NCBI GenBank assembly: GCA_035048815.1
Contig: JAUCBN010000005.1
Coordinates: 12,240,517 to 12,304,516 of the forward strand
DNA: 64,000 nt
DNA from: Abelmoschus esculentus
Lineage: Eukaryota > Streptophyta > Magnoliopsida > Malvales > Malvaceae
Direction of reading: 5' to 3'
Both the position numbers and the translations under genes were made by a program. Each line of letters opens with the position of its first letter. Within the stretch, counting starts at the first letter, position 1. The notes under the pieces were generated by a model. The model searched no databases. It was not told where the DNA came from and saw only the letters and a list, made by a program, of their open reading frames with translations. This document shows, one piece after another, positions 1 through 13,077 of this stretch.

Positions 1-1532
1 GAGAATCCGTTCGAATTTTAATCGAGTAAAAAGCTGAAAATTTTAGATTAATCTGTATAATTTTGTTGAAAAGCCCATTGTTAACTATTTGAACTCATAA
101 AATTTTATTAAACAACATCTGGTTTTCGTTTTGTTGGGATTAAAAAGTTCTTGTCTAAAAAGGCTTTATAGAGAATCCGATCGAATTTTAACCGAATAAA
201 AAAATGAAAATTTTAGATTAATCTGTATAATTTTGTTCAAAAGCCCATTGTTAACTATTTGAACTCAAAAAACCTTATTTAACAACATATGGTTTTCGTT
301 TTGTTGGGATTAAAACGTGCTTGTGTAAAAAGGCTTTATATAGAATCCGTTCGAATTTTAACCGAGTAAAAAGCTGAAAATTTTAGATCAATCTGTATAA
401 ATTTGTTCCAAAGCCCATTGTTAACTATTTGAACTCCTAAAATTTGATTTAATAACATCTGGTTTTCATTTTGCTGGGATTAGAACGTGCATGTCGAAAA
501 AGGCTTTATTGAGAATCCGTTCGAATTTTAACTGAGTAAAAAGCTGAAAATTTTAGATTAATATGTATAATTTGTTCAAAAGCCCATTGTTAACTATTTG
601 AACTCATAAAATTTGATTTAACAACATCTGGTTTTCGTTTTGTTGGGATTAAAACGTGCTTGTCTTAAAAGGCTTTATATAGAATCCGTTTGAATTTTAA
701 CCGAGTAAAAAGCTGAAAATTTAAGATTAATCTGTATAAATTTATTCAAAAGCCTATTGTTAACTATTTGAGCTCATAAAATTTGATTTAATAACATCTG
801 GTTTTCGTTTTGCTGGGATTAGATCGTGTATGTCGAAAAAGGCTTTATTGAGAATTCGTTCGAATTTTAACAGAGTAAAAAGCTAAAATTTTTAGATTAA
901 TCTGTATAATTTTGTTCAAAAGCCCAATGTTAACTATTTGAACTCATAGAATTTGATTTAATAACATCTGGTTTTCGTTTTGCTGGGATTAAGACGTGCA
1001 TGTCTAAAAAGGCTTTATTGAGAATTCGTTCGAATTTTAATCGAGTAAAAAGCTAAAAATTTTAGATTAATATGTATAATTTTGTTCAAAAGCCCATTAT
1101 TAACTATTTGAACTCATAAAATTTTATTAAATAACATCTGATTTTCGTTTTGTTGGGATTAAAGCCTTCTTGTCTAAAAAGGCTTTATAGAGAATCCGTT
1201 CGAATTTTAACCGAGTAAAAAGCTGAAAATTTTAGATTAATCTGTATAATTTTGTTCAAAAGCCTATTCTTAACTATTTGAACTCATAAAACTTGATTTA
1301 ATAACATCTGGTTTTCGTTTTGCTGGGATTAGAACGTGCATGTCTAAAAAGGCTTTATTGAGATTTCGTTCGAATTTTAACCGAGTAAAAAGCTGAAAAT
1401 TTTAGATTAATCTGTATAAATTTGTTCAAAAGCCCATTGTTAACTATTTGAACTCCTAAAATTTGATTTAATAACATCTGGTTTTCGTTTTGCTGGGATT
1501 AGAACGTGCATGTCGAAAAAGGCTTTATTATT

Positions 1533-3861
1533 GAGAATCCGTTCGAATTTTAACCGAGTAAAAAGCTGAAAATTTTAGATTAATCTGTATAATTTTGTTG
1601 AAAAGCCCATTGTTAACTATTTGAACTCATAAAATTTTATTAAACAATATCTGGTTTTCGTTTTGTTGGGATTAAAAAGTTCTTGTCTAAAAAGGCTTTA
1701 TAGAGAATCCGATCGAATTTTAACCGAATAAAAAAATGAAAATTTTAGATTAATCTGTATAATTTTGTTCAAAAGCCCATTGTTAACTATTTGAACTCAT
1801 AAAATCTTATTTAACAACATATGGTTTTCGTTTTGTTGGGATTAAAACGTGCTTGTGTAAAAAGGCTTTATATAGAATCCGTTCGAATTTTAACCGAGTA
1901 AAAAGCTGAAAATTTTAGATCAATCTGTATAAATTTGTTCCAAAGCCCATTGTTAACTATTTGAACTCCTAAAATTTGATTTAATAACATCTGGTTTTCG
2001 TTTTGCTGGGATTAGAACGTGCATGTCGAAAAAGGCTTTATTATTGAGAATCCGTTCGAATTTTAACCGAGTAAAAAGCTGAAAATTTTAGATTAATCTG
2101 TATAATCTGTTCAAAAGCCCATTGTTAAATATTTGAACTCATAAAATTTTATTTAACAATATCTGGTTTTCGTTTTGTTGGGATTAAAATGTTCTTGTCT
2201 AAAAAGGCTTTATAGAGAATCCGTTCGAATTTTAACCGAGTAAAAAGCTGAAAATTTTAGATTTATATGTATAATTTTTTTGAAAATCTTATTCTTAACT
2301 ATTTGAACTCATAAAATTTGATTTAATAACATCTGGTTTTCGTTTTGCTGGATTAGAACGTGCATGTCTAAAATGGTTTTATTGAGAATCCGTTCGAATT
2401 TTAACCGAGTAAAAAGCTGAAATTTTTAGATTAATCTGTATAATTTTATTCAAAAGCCCATAGTTAAGTATTTGAACTCATAAAATTGGACTTAATAACA
2501 TCATGTTTTTGTTTTGCTAGGATTAGGACGTGCATGTCTAAAAATACTTTATTGAGAATCCGTTCGAATTTTAACCGAGTAAAAAGTTGAAACTTTTAGA
2601 TTAATCTGTATAATTTTGTTCAAAAGCCCATTGTTAACAATTTGAACTCATAAAATTTGATTTAATAACATCTTCTTTTCGTTTTGCTGGGATTAAGACG
2701 TGCATGTCTAAAAAGGCTTTATTGAGAATCCGTTCGAATTTTAATCGAGTAAAAAGCTGAAAATTTTAGATTAATCTGTATAATTTTGTTGAAAAGCCCA
2801 TTGTTAACTATTTGAACTCATAAAATTTTATTAAACAACATCTGGTTTTCGTTTTGTTGGGATTAAAAAGTTCTTGTCTAAAAAGGCTTTATAGAGAATC
2901 CGATCGAATTTTAACCGAATAAAAAAATGAAAATTTTAGATTAATCTGTATAATTTTGTTCAAAAGCCCATTGTTAACTATTTGAACTCATAAAATCTTA
3001 TTTAACAACATATGGTTTTCGTTTTGTTGGGATTAAAACGTGCTTGTGTAAAAAGGCTTTATATAGAATCCGTTCGAATTTTAACCGAGTAAAAAGCTGA
3101 AAATTTTAGATCAATTTGTATAAATTTGTTCCAAAGCCCATTGTTAACTATTTGAACTCCTAAAATTTGATTTAATAACATCTGGTTTTCGTTTTGCTGG
3201 GATTAGAACGTGCATGTCGAAAAAGGCTTTATTGAGAATCCGTTCGAATTTTAACCGAGTAAAAAGCTGAAAATTTTAGATTAATCTGTATAATCTGTTC
3301 AAAAGCCCATTGTTAAATATTTGAACTCATAAAATTTTATTTAACAATATCTGGTTTTCGTTTTGTTGGGATTAAAATGTTCTTGTCTAAAAAGGCTTTA
3401 TAGAGAATCCGTTCGAATTTTAACCGAGTAAAAAGGTGAAAATTTTAGATTTATATGTATAATTTTTTTGAAAATCTTATTCTTAACTATTTGAACTCAT
3501 AAAATTTGATTTAATAACATCTGGTTTTCGTTTTGCTGGATTAGAACGTGCATGTCTAAAATGGTTTTATTGAGAATCCGTTCGAATTTTAACCGAGTAA
3601 AAAGCTGAAATTTTTAGATTAATCTGTATAATTTTATTCAAAAGCCCATAGTTAACTATTTGAACTCATAAAATTGGACTTAATAACATCATGTTTTTGT
3701 TTTGCTAGGATTAGGACGTGCATGTCTAAAAATACTTTATTGAGAATCCGTTCGAATTTTAACCGAGTAAAAAGTTGAAACTTTTAGATTAATCTGTATA
3801 ATTTTGTTCAAAAGCCCATTGTTAACAATTTGAACTCATAAAATTTGATTTAATAACATCT
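1533..3861 (+). repeat. 1190-bp heptamer higher-order repeat (two copies)
   Basis: The seven-monomer segment starting near 1533 is repeated starting near 2724, a spacing of 1191 bp or seven monomers. Shared private variants include TTGTTGAAAAGCCC, GAATCCGATCGAATTTT followed by AATAAAAAAATG, the TTTGTTCCAAAGCCC monomer, a monomer with TCTGTTCAAAAG in place of TTTTGTTCAAAAG, and an AATTTTTTTGAAAATC monomer. The second copy breaks off near 3861, where TCTGATTTTAGATTAAAAC joins two monomers out of register. The first three monomers of the window (1-510) carry the same variants, so a third partial copy is present. Copy numbers and boundaries are by eye. Confidence 0.85.
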
Positions 3862-4579
3862 GATTTTAGATTAAAACGTGCTTGTGTAAAAAGGCTTTAT
3901 ATAGAATCCGTTCGAATTTTAACCGAGTAAAAAGCTGAAAATTTTAGATCAATCTGTATAAATTTGTTCCAAAGCCCATTGTTAACTATTTGAACTCCTA
4001 AAATTTGATTTAATAACATCTGGTTTTCGTTTTGCTGGGATTAGAACGTGCATGTCGAAAAAGGCTTTATTGAGAATCCGTTCGAATTTTAATCGAGTAA
4101 AAAGCTGAAAATTTTAGATTAATATGTATAATTTGTTCAAAAGCCCATTGTTAACTATTTGAACTCATAAAATTTGATTTAACAACATCTGGTTTATGTT
4201 TTGTTGGGATTAAAACGTGTTTGTCTAAAAATGTTTTATATAGAATCCGTTCGAATTTTAACCAAGTAAAAGCTGAAAATTTTAGATTAATCTGTATAAA
4301 TTTGTTCAAAAGCCTATTGTTAACTATTTGAGCTCATAAAATTTGATTTAATAACATCTGGTTTTCGTTTTGCTGGGATTAGAACGTGTATGTCTAAAAA
4401 GGCTTTATTGAGAATTCGTTCGAATTTTAACCGAGTAAAAAGCTAAAATTTTTAGATTAATCTGTATAATTTTGTTCAAAAGCCCAATGTTAACTATTTG
4501 AACTCATAGAATTTGATTTAATAACATCTGGTTTTCGTTTTGCTGGGATTAAGACGTGCATGTCTAAAAAGGCTTTATT

Positions 4580-6480
4580 GAGAATTCGTTCGAATTTTAA
4601 CTATTTGAGGTCATAAATTTTGATTTAACATCTGGTTTTCGTTTTGTTGGCATTAAAACGTGCTTGTTTAAAAAGGCTTTATAGAGAATCTGTTCGAATT
4701 TTAATCGAGTAAAATGCTGAAAATTTTAGATTAATCTATATAATTTTTTTCAAAAGCCCATTGTTAAGTATTTGAACTCATAAAATTTGATTTAATAATA
4801 TCTGGTTTTCGTTTTGCTGAGATTAGAACGTGCCTGTCTAAAAAGCCTTTATTGAGATTCCGTTCGAATTTTAACAGAGTAAAAAGCTGAAAATTTTAGA
4901 TTAACCTGTATAATTTTGTTCAAAAGCCCATATTTAACCATTTGAACTCATAAATTTTGAGTTAACAACATCTGGTTTTCGTTTTGTTGGGATTAAAACG
5001 TGCTTGTCTAAAAAGGCTTTATAGCGAATCCGTTCGAATTTTAATCCAGTAGAAAGCTAAAAAATTTAGATTAATCTGTATAATTTTTTTCAAAAGCTCA
5101 TTGTTAACTATTTGAACTCATAAAATTTTATTTAACAACATCTGGTTTTCGTTTTGCTAGGATTAATTCGTTCTTGTCTAAAAAGGCTTTATAGAGAATC
5201 CGTTCGAATTTTAACCGAGTAAAAAGCTGGAAGTTTTAGATTAATATGTATAATTTTTTTCAAAAGCCTATTCTTAACTATTTGAACTTATAAAATTTGA
5301 TTTAATAACATCTAGTTTTCGTTTTGCTGGGATTAGAACGTGCATGTCAAGAAAGGCTTTATTGAGAATCCGTTCAAATTTTAACCGAGTAAAAAGCTGA
5401 AAATTTTGATTAATCTGTATAATTTTGTTCAAAAGCCCATTGTTAACTATTTGAACTCATAAAATTTTATTAAACAACATCTGGTTTTTGTTTTGTTGGG
5501 ATTAAAATGTTCTTGTCAAAAAAGGCATTATAGAGAATCCGTTCGAATTTTAACAATTTGAGGTCATAAATTTTGATTTAACATCTGGTTTTCGTTTTGT
5601 TGGGATTAAAACGTGCTTGTTTAAAAAGGCTTTATAGAGAATCTGTTCGAATTTTAATTGAGTAAAAAGCTAAAAATTTTAGATTAATCTATATAATTTT
5701 TTTCAAAAGCCCATTGTAAACTATTTGAACGCATAAAATTTGATTTAATAATATCTGGTTTTCATTTTGCTGAGATTAGAACGTGCCTATCTAAAAAGCC
5801 TTTATTGAGAATCTGTTCGAATTTTAACAGAGTAAAAAGCTGAAAATTTTAGATTAACCTGTATAATTTTGTTCAAAAGCCCATATTTAACTATTTGAAC
5901 TCATAAATTTTGATTTAACAACATCTGGTTTTCGTTTTGTTGGGATTAAAACGTGCTTGTCTAAAAAGGCTTTATAGCGAATCCGTTCGAATTTTAACCG
6001 AGTAAAAAGCTAAAAAATTTAGATTAATCTGTATAATTTTGTTCAAAAGCTCATTGTTAACTATTTGAACTCATAAAATTTTATTTAACAACATCTGGTT
6101 TTCGTTTTGTTGGGATTAATTCGTTGTTGTCTAAAAAGGCTTTATAGAGAATCCGTTCGAATTTTAACAGAGTAAAAAGCTGAAAATTTTAGATTAATAT
6201 GTATAATTTTTTTCAAAAGCCTATTCTTAACTATTTGAACTTATAAAATTTGATTTAATAAGATCTAGTTTTCGTTTTGCTGGGATTAGAACGTGCATGT
6301 CAAGAAAGGCTTTATTGAGAATCCGTTCAAATTTTAACCGAGTAAAAAATTGAAAATTTTGATTAATCTGTATAATTTTGTTCAAAAGCCCATTGTTAAC
6401 TATTTGAACTCATAAAATTTTATTAAACAACATCTGGTTTTCGTTTTGTTGGGATTAAAATGTTCTTGTCAAACAACATC
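4580..6480 (+). repeat. 953-bp higher-order repeat with a truncated monomer
   Basis: A signature truncated monomer, in which the start of the monomer is joined to the ATTTGAGGTCATAAATTTT part, occurs at about 4580 and again at about 5533, 953 bp apart. It is followed in both copies by five full monomers carrying the same variants, for example TAACAGAGTAAAAAGC, a GTATAATTTTTTTCAAAAG monomer and GTGCATGTCAAGAAAGG. The second copy ends at a scrambled junction near 6470-6500 with a repeated ACATCTGGTTTTCG piece. Confidence 0.82.
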
Positions 6481-7588
6481 TGGTTTTCGTTTTCATTTTG
6501 ATTTAACAACATCTGGTTTTCGTTTTGTTGGGATTAGAACGTGGATGTCTAGAAAGGCTTTATAGAGAATCCATTCGAATTTTAATCGAGTAAAAAGCTG
6601 AAAATTTTAGATTAATCTGTATAATTTTGTTCAAAAGCCCATATTTAACTATTTGGACTCATAAAATGTTATTTAATAACATCTGGTTTTCTTTTTATTG
6701 GGATTAAAACGTGCATGTCTAAAAGGCTTTATTGAGAATCCGTTCGAAATTTAACCGAGTAAAAAGCTGCAAATTTTAGATTAATATGTATAATTTTGTT
6801 TAAAAGCCCATTGTTATCTTTTTGAACTCATAAAATTTGATTTAATAACATCTGGTTTGATTTTGTTGGGATTAGAACATGCATTTCTAAAAAGACTTTA
6901 TTGAGAATCTGTTCGAATTTTAACAAAGTAAAAAGCTGAAAATTTTAGATAAATCTGTATAATTTTGTTCAAAATCGTATATTTAACTATTTGAAGTCAT
7001 AAATTTTGATTTAACAACATCTGCATTTCATTTTGTTTGGATTAAAACGTGCTTGTCTAAAAAGGCTTTATAGAGAATCGTTCAAATTTTAACCGACTAA
7101 AAAGCTGATAATTTTAGATTAATCTGTATAATTTTATTCAAAAGCCCATATTTAACTATTTAAACTCATAAAATTTCATTTCATAACATCTGATTTTCGT
7201 TTTGCTGGGATTAGAACGTGCATATCTAAAAAGGCTTTATAGAGAATCCGTTCAAATTTTAACTGAGTAAAAACTGAAAATTTTAGATTAATCTGTATAA
7301 TTTTGTTCAAAAGCCCAATGTTAACTATTTAAACTCATAAAATTTGATTTAATAACATATGGTTTTCATTTTGTTGGGATTAGACCGTGCATGTCTATAA
7401 AGGCTTTATTGAGAATCCGTTCGAATTTTAACCAAGTAAAAACCTGAAAATTTTTGATTAATCTGTATAATTTTGTTCAAAAGCCTATATTTAACTAGTT
7501 GAACTCATAAATTTTGATTTAACAACATCTGGTTTTCGTTTTGTTAGGATTTAAACGTGCTTGTCTAAAAAGGATTTATAGAGAATCC

Positions 7589-9521
7589 CTTGTAACTCCA
7601 CAACAACCTAGGCTTATCCCGCATAACAAACTCCCATAAGCATCCTTATGTAAGCCAAGTCATCCCCAATTGCTAACATTTTACAAAACATATAATACAA
7701 GAAACTTATCAACCTTGTGTCAACCTAAATATTATACTCATTATAACAATAACACCTCCAACTCAAGGTTTAGCCACCGTAACCAACTCAACACCATGGT
7801 TCAACTTTAAAATCTACACCTCATTAAGTGCCTTGACACTTAACCCAAAACTCCTTCTCATTATCAACTCAGCGACAGACCAACTCTTACCTTAACTATA
7901 TCACAACAAAATCCAAACTTGTAGAACGATTCCTTCCACTAGCTCCAACATCTCTTATTTTATAACCTTGCCAAAGCGGTAATCATAATTGTGAAACATC
8001 CACAAACACGAACCCACCGAACACAAAACCTCAAAACACTTTTCGATAAAAGCAAACCCATAAGACTGAACAATTGATACAAACCATAAATTGTCCAGTG
8101 ATCCACATTACACCACTTCAGACATCATCAGAAACTAACTTTACCCGAAGTTTATCCAACTTAACATCCTGTAAACAAAACATGTACACTTTCCTCCATT
8201 ATAGTACAACCCAACCTCTCAAGGTCACAACAATCTATGATTCAAACCCCCGATTTCACAACTCTCATACCAATATGTATCTCATATTTTACTTCCTTCC
8301 TGACCATACCAGATTGGTCACAACCTCCGATCTAACTGCACACTAACCACACTACAAATAATTCCATGTAATTTCCACAAAAATAATTTCACATCACACA
8401 GAAAAATACCAACCCGCCTTACTCTACAAAACATGCTGCAACCTTGTTACAACCTCCAGATCTTAACTAGAAAGAATCCGCAAAACTCAGCCCTTCCTTT
8501 AGTAATGACCAACTCAAACTAACCATAACACAGTGTATTTACTTCGGTTTCAAACATTCACAACTCTGAGACCAACCACTCATTGTTCATCCAAGACTAT
8601 TCCCTAAACAAAAAGGGTAGCTTGCCCACTACACACTCAGCTTAACATCACAAGAAAGTTCTTTCAACCTCTTCTTTTTTTTCCCATACCTTCACCTTAA
8701 AAGAACCAACCACACTCCACTTACACCCTCAAGGAGCTACTCGCAAGTGTGAACAAATGTATGCATGATTTCCTGTATGCCCTCAAAAATGCCTATGCAA
8801 GTGCATATGCATGTAAATGCAATTTCTAATGTCATGCTCAAGAATGCATGCATGTCCTACATTATCTATACATATATACATATATGTGCTCTTAATCTAA
8901 ACATGATTATTGTTCACACTCATAAATAACATCCTCAATTCCAATAACTTCAACTACCATCCTATTGACAACTCCTAAGTCAGATTAGAAATATCCGTAC
9001 CGGCTTCAGCAGACTAAAACACACCCGGAAAATGGTGCAACACCATAAACTAACCTTCCGGCCTAACCGAAGGCCACTTACAGAGGAGGAAGAATTTACT
9101 CTTCCCTAACAGTCGTTTCATCTTCAATCTTGACCATAAAAGTTCATACCAACAGTATCTAGTGACTTACGTCTCAGAAACATATTCAAAAACTTTAAAC
9201 ATGCAGTTTAACATATAATGTTCAAATAAAACAAACTTACATTCGGGCAAGATCCAAGGGAAAACTGAGAGCATCTGAAAATATGTTGGCATTGGCAATG
9301 TGTAACTGATAACCCCAGTTTAACCATCATTACTCAAAGTACAATCATCACGAATAGATTTTCACACTCCAACAACATATCATGCTTAATCACACATATC
9401 ATGATCAATTGCACATTTAAACACATAACTTAGCAATCCTATACATGCTTTAACCAACCAACTACACACTTTACAAATCAACAACATATTTTACAAACCT
9501 TACAACACACTTTTCAAACCT
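7589..9521 (-). other. Chromovirus 5' leader-like region, no coding seen
   Basis: Lies immediately downstream (minus sense) of the tRNA-Met type PBS, so by position it is the 5' internal leader of a chromovirus copy. I see no gag domain in any minus-strand frame. The open stretch at 8074-8346 on the plus strand shows no recognisable domain and I treat it as chance. Short echoing motifs such as CAACCTTGT and CTCAAGGT are scattered through it. Near 8755-8885 there is an alternating purine-pyrimidine stretch rich in TGCATG and ATATAT. The left edge at 7589-7591 begins TTGTAACTCC, which shares only TGTAAC with the LTR terminus. The region could also include unrelated DNA joined during rearrangement. 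Confidence 0.5.
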
Positions 9522-9534
9522 GGCTCTGATACCA
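9522..9534 (-). other. Primer binding site, initiator tRNA-Met type
   Basis: The minus strand reads TGGTATCAGAGCC, the common plant LTR-retrotransposon PBS complementary to the 3' end of initiator tRNA-Met. It sits five bases (TTTGG in minus sense) after the LTR terminus at 9540. This fixes the orientation of the element as minus and marks the LTR at 9540-13105 as acting as a 5' LTR for the sequence to its left. Confidence 0.88.
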
Positions 9535-10114
9535 CCAAATGTAACCCCCTTAGCCCGGCCTAGACGAAACCGGCACTAACGGGTTACACAGGGAATATCA
9601 AACCAAACCCGCGAAGGTTCGATCCGATAAACAACCCTAAAACCATTATAATTTTTTTATTTTATCTTACTAGATGCACGATCTTATTCCTACAAGACAA
9701 GGTCTCATACAAAGCACTGTCGGTAATACATTAATTAAAAACAACCATCCGATTAAACACTAACATAGATTAAGGACTAAAACGTAAAACTTTTAAATCT
9801 TATTAGTAAAATATATAAATTCTTTCCATCAAAGTTCAATTAAACACTCAAGCGTTCTCCACAGCAAATTTCAACTTAAACGGATCATTCTAACATAATT
9901 AATTGCATGTTCCTCTAATTTAGGGACCAAAATGTAAATCTTCCAAAACAAAAGGACTTCATCCAAATTAGATTAACCATCTTGAAATTAAATCAACTTT
10001 ATGCATGCATGCAAAATTTTAGCTCAAAATAACATCTGCAAGTACCTTAATCGATCAAAAGAAGATATTCGGGTCTAAAATATAATTTCTAGCAACTTCC
10101 AATTCTAGGTGATC

Positions 10115-10332
10115 AAAGGTTTCGAAACCTTCCCAGAGGTTCCAAAACTTTTTGCAAAAGGTTTTGAAACTTTCATGGAAAGTTTCGAAACTTTTCGCGT
10201 CCAATAGCTTCCTAGAATTGAAACTGCCCGCAAGGTTTCGAAACCTTCTGGAGGTTTCGAAACTATTTAACAAAGGTTTCGGAACCTTCATCCAAAGGTT
10301 CCGAAACTTTAAGTCTGGAACCAAAGGTTTCG
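10115..10332. repeat. Clustered palindromic repeats inside LTR
   Basis: Roughly eight to nine imperfect copies of a palindromic core AAGGTTTCGAAACCTT are spaced about 20-25 bp apart, with a gap around 10195-10225. Copies vary as GGTTCCAAAACTTT, GGTTTTGAAACTTT, AGTTTCGAAACTTT and GGTTCCGAAACTTT. Because each unit is nearly self-complementary, both strands read alike, which explains the two overlapping opposite-strand open frames here with FETF- and FRNL-like residue repeats. Transcripts could form small hairpins. Confidence 0.85.
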
Positions 10333-11035
10333 TTACACTAAGTGTACACCAACTACTCAATACTCAACCATTAATTAGAACCACTAAATGCATCAATCCT
10401 AAATATAATTAGTAACATATGGCACGTAATCAACAACGTCACGGACATCAATCAAGCAATAGGCATACTTCCTAGAGAATGATTAACAACATAACAATCA
10501 TGCAAGTTCACACATCAACAAAGCATACAATCCCAAAGCTCACAATTAACCATCATAAAATAATTATCTTATTACAACATAAACCAAAGCCTGAAATACA
10601 CATTCCTCACATAGGTTGTGTTACACATTTCCTTGCCCATTTTATTTGCCAAAAACATACCAAATTCAAAGTTATTCTTCCCCTTGGTTTCCTTGCCTCG
10701 AACGAAGCTCTAAGTGCCTTTATTTCTCTGCATGGATGAAAAGAGAGCTTAAGCAACATGCTTAGTGAGGAAGCTCTACACAAATCATCAATGCATCTAT
10801 TTAAAACCATGATAAAACCATAATTTGTAATACATTGTTAAACCATGCATGCTAACATCTCATGCTCATGTTCTTTAAATCATATGCATCCTTGAGTTTA
10901 CATAACCTTGTCGAAACAATTTATGAATGATGCACAATGTCCATTTCAAATTCATGTATGTATATTGGCATTCTAGTGACCACTTTAATGTGAACCTTGA
11001 GCTCACCGAATACACGGATCCATGAGACCATTGTC

Positions 11036-11203
11036 TCGTCATGACACGAAGTCACCATTGACATGACACGAAGTCGCCATTGACATGACACTAAGTCGCC
11101 ATTAGCACTACCACGCACGATTGGACACATAGTCACCCTTGTTACGTGTAGGCGGCTCTACCACGCACGATTGGACACAAAGTCACCCTTGTTACGTGTA
11201 GGC
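11036..11203. repeat. Short tandem repeats inside LTR
   Basis: Two adjacent arrays. The first has three copies of a roughly 22-bp unit, ATGACACGAAGTCGCCATTG with variants. The second, from 11108, has two copies of a 50-bp unit beginning CTACCACGCACGATTGGACA, separated exactly by 50 bp. The AGTCACC and AGTCGCC motif is shared between the two unit types. Confidence 0.88.
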
Positions 11204-11321
11204 AATATTCTGTATTCTTAGTTTTGATTATAGTGCACTTATGACAATCCTAATGACATGTCATTCGTATTCGAATCTAAAGTTAGAGTCACTAAGCCAA
11301 TATCATAACCAAATGTGCATG

Positions 11322-11543
11322 ATAACTTGTTGTTCATAATGCATGCATAATATGTTCAACAAATGAACCAAAAGCCATGCCCAAAGGCACCATCATGTAA
11401 TAGACAATTAACCATATTGTATCTCAAATCATATAACTTGCTGCTCATAATGCATGCATAATATGTTCAACAAATGAACCAAAAGCCTTGCCCAAAGGCA
11501 CCATCATATATAAGGCAAATAACCATATTGTATCCCAAATCAT
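11322..11543. repeat. 111-bp tandem duplication inside LTR
   Basis: A unit beginning ATAACTTGTTGTTCATAATG occurs at 11322 and again at 11433, 111 bp apart. Both copies contain ATGTTCAACAAATGAACC and a CCCAAAGGCACCATCAT piece. The first copy, but not the second, is also preserved in the right-hand LTR fragment near 14000. Confidence 0.9.
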
Positions 11544-12596
11544 TTCTCATAATTTTTCACAATCATGGATGCTAAATAAGCTATGCATTTTAGCAAGTAA
11601 TTCTCATGTATGCACCATTTCAAAATATGCTCATGCATTTTCATAAATCTCATTGCATTACCAACATAATGCCTTTATCGAATGTAGCCGAAACTCATAT
11701 CGGTTTATCAAAAACATTTACTTTACTTACTCTTGAACTATGGAAGGTTTTCACACTCTTCCATAGTCCCCAAAAATAGAACCGTACCAAACGCGATTCG
11801 CTTTAAATCCGTAATCACTCACCAACAAGCGAAACGAGCTTTCGTCGCTATCCGATGATCGCACCAACGCACCAGCACTCAAGCTTCTTCTTGTACCTCT
11901 TCTACAAAATTAAAAATAGAGCATTCTCACATCATAACATGCTCAAACCAACAGCCATAACCGATCACCGTTAAACTACCGAAAACTTAGCCGAAAAGAC
12001 CGTAAACTAAGCCGAAACGCATCCGAACAACATCAGCCAAAAACCTAACGAATCTAACATCTAATCCACTTCAATTATGATCCAAAAAACACATCCAAAC
12101 CATCCTTATATCTCCAGCAACATTAAAGCATCTAAAACAGCCCATAAAACAACCGAAAAGCACCTTAAAACTACACCGATTGCATTATTCCGGGATTAAA
12201 TTAATGTGCTATCAAATCAAGACTCAATTAATCATTTAATTAACATAAAAACATAATTGAATCCATCTAATTCCAGCATTGAATGAGATCCAAAAAGATT
12301 TCACAAAACATTCACAAAATCACTAGATCTAACATTAAAAACATAGAATCAAGTTTTTATTAAAAGATTAGCAAGCTAATACTTGGGAATTTCAATAAAG
12401 AACCTTAGAAAAGAATAAAAATCCAGAAAATTACCTTCAAGATCTATTCACCAAAAAGATGTAATTTTCTCTTCTTGATTCCTTGCAATTTGATGTTGAT
12501 TTGATAAAATTGATGCTTAGGTTTTGTAAAGGATGAAAAGATGATGAAAATGATGTAATCTTTCTTGAAAAAGATGCAAAAATCAGCAAGGAATTG

Positions 12597-12665
12597 AAGA
12601 GAAAAGATGAAGAGAAAGTGGAGAGAAAATGAGAGAAAAAGATGAGAGAAAATGAGAGAAAAGTG
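12597..12665 (+). repeat. GA-rich tract in LTR
   Basis: Purine-only run built from AGAGAAAA and GAGAGAAAATGAGAG motifs, CT-rich on the element's sense strand. Such pyrimidine-rich tracts are common in plant promoter and 5'-untranslated regions, but no promoter is proven here. Confidence 0.6.
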
Positions 12666-13077
12666 GTTTTGAGAGATAATGATTAAAAATATCTAATTAA
12701 AGTAATTAAAACTCATTTTGGTGAATAAATCATTATTAAAAATTAGAAATGGGTTTATGACCCTCTAAGGATTCTAAGTTTAGCTTGCTTTTCAATTTAG
12801 TCACTAAAACATGTAATTTTCAAAAATTACAAAGTAGTCCTCCAATTTTCCAAAAATTACAAATCGGTCACTTATGCATAATTAAGCATAATTAAAAATC
12901 ATCATAAAAAATCCAAATTATTTTCTTTTAATTTTGAAACATATTTTTAATATTTCAAACCATATTCCAAAACTATTATTTTTCTTAATTAAAAATATCC
13001 TTATTTTATTTTTCCCAGAATTAATGAACCGGAGAACCCGATTCGACCCGAATCGAATTCTCCTAACTAAGCCTAAA

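Larger units (their letters stand above)
1..7588 (+). repeat. 170-bp satellite array, block 1
   Basis: Head-to-tail monomers of about 170 bp; the landmark GAGAATCCGTTCGAATTTTA recurs at 1, 171, 341, 511, 680, 850, 1020 and 1190. Each monomer then carries, in order, a GTAAAAAGCTGAAAATTT segment, a CTGTATAATTTTGTTC segment, AAAGCCCAT, TAACTATTTGAACTCAT, ATTTAATAACATCTGG, TTTTCGTTTTGTTGGGATT and AAAAAGGCTTTAT. About 45 monomers, all in one orientation, strongly AT-rich. Single-base indels shift the period by 1-3 bp. Some monomers have internal deletions (near 4597 and 5551) and there is a local rearrangement near 6470-6500. There is no usable ORF. The block stops abruptly eight bases into a monomer at 7588, where retrotransposon-derived DNA begins. 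The satellite family itself is not one I can name. Confidence 0.97.

Noticed and set aside
1..7588. CRISPR-like array (regular repeats)
   Set aside because: The whole monomer repeats with no unique spacers, the unit is 170 bp, and the context is plant heterochromatin. It is a satellite.
8074..8346. 90-residue open frame as a gene
   Set aside because: It lies on the strand opposite the element, has no recognisable domain and a composition expected by chance.
10055..10412. Two overlapping open frames on opposite strands as genes
   Set aside because: Both read the same palindromic repeat cluster, giving FETF/FRNL-type residue repeats. They are by-products of the repeat.
10479..11136. Open frames 10479-10739, 10607-10810 and 10921-11136
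   Set aside because: They lie inside the chromovirus LTR, overlap each other on opposite strands or cover tandem repeats, and show no domain.
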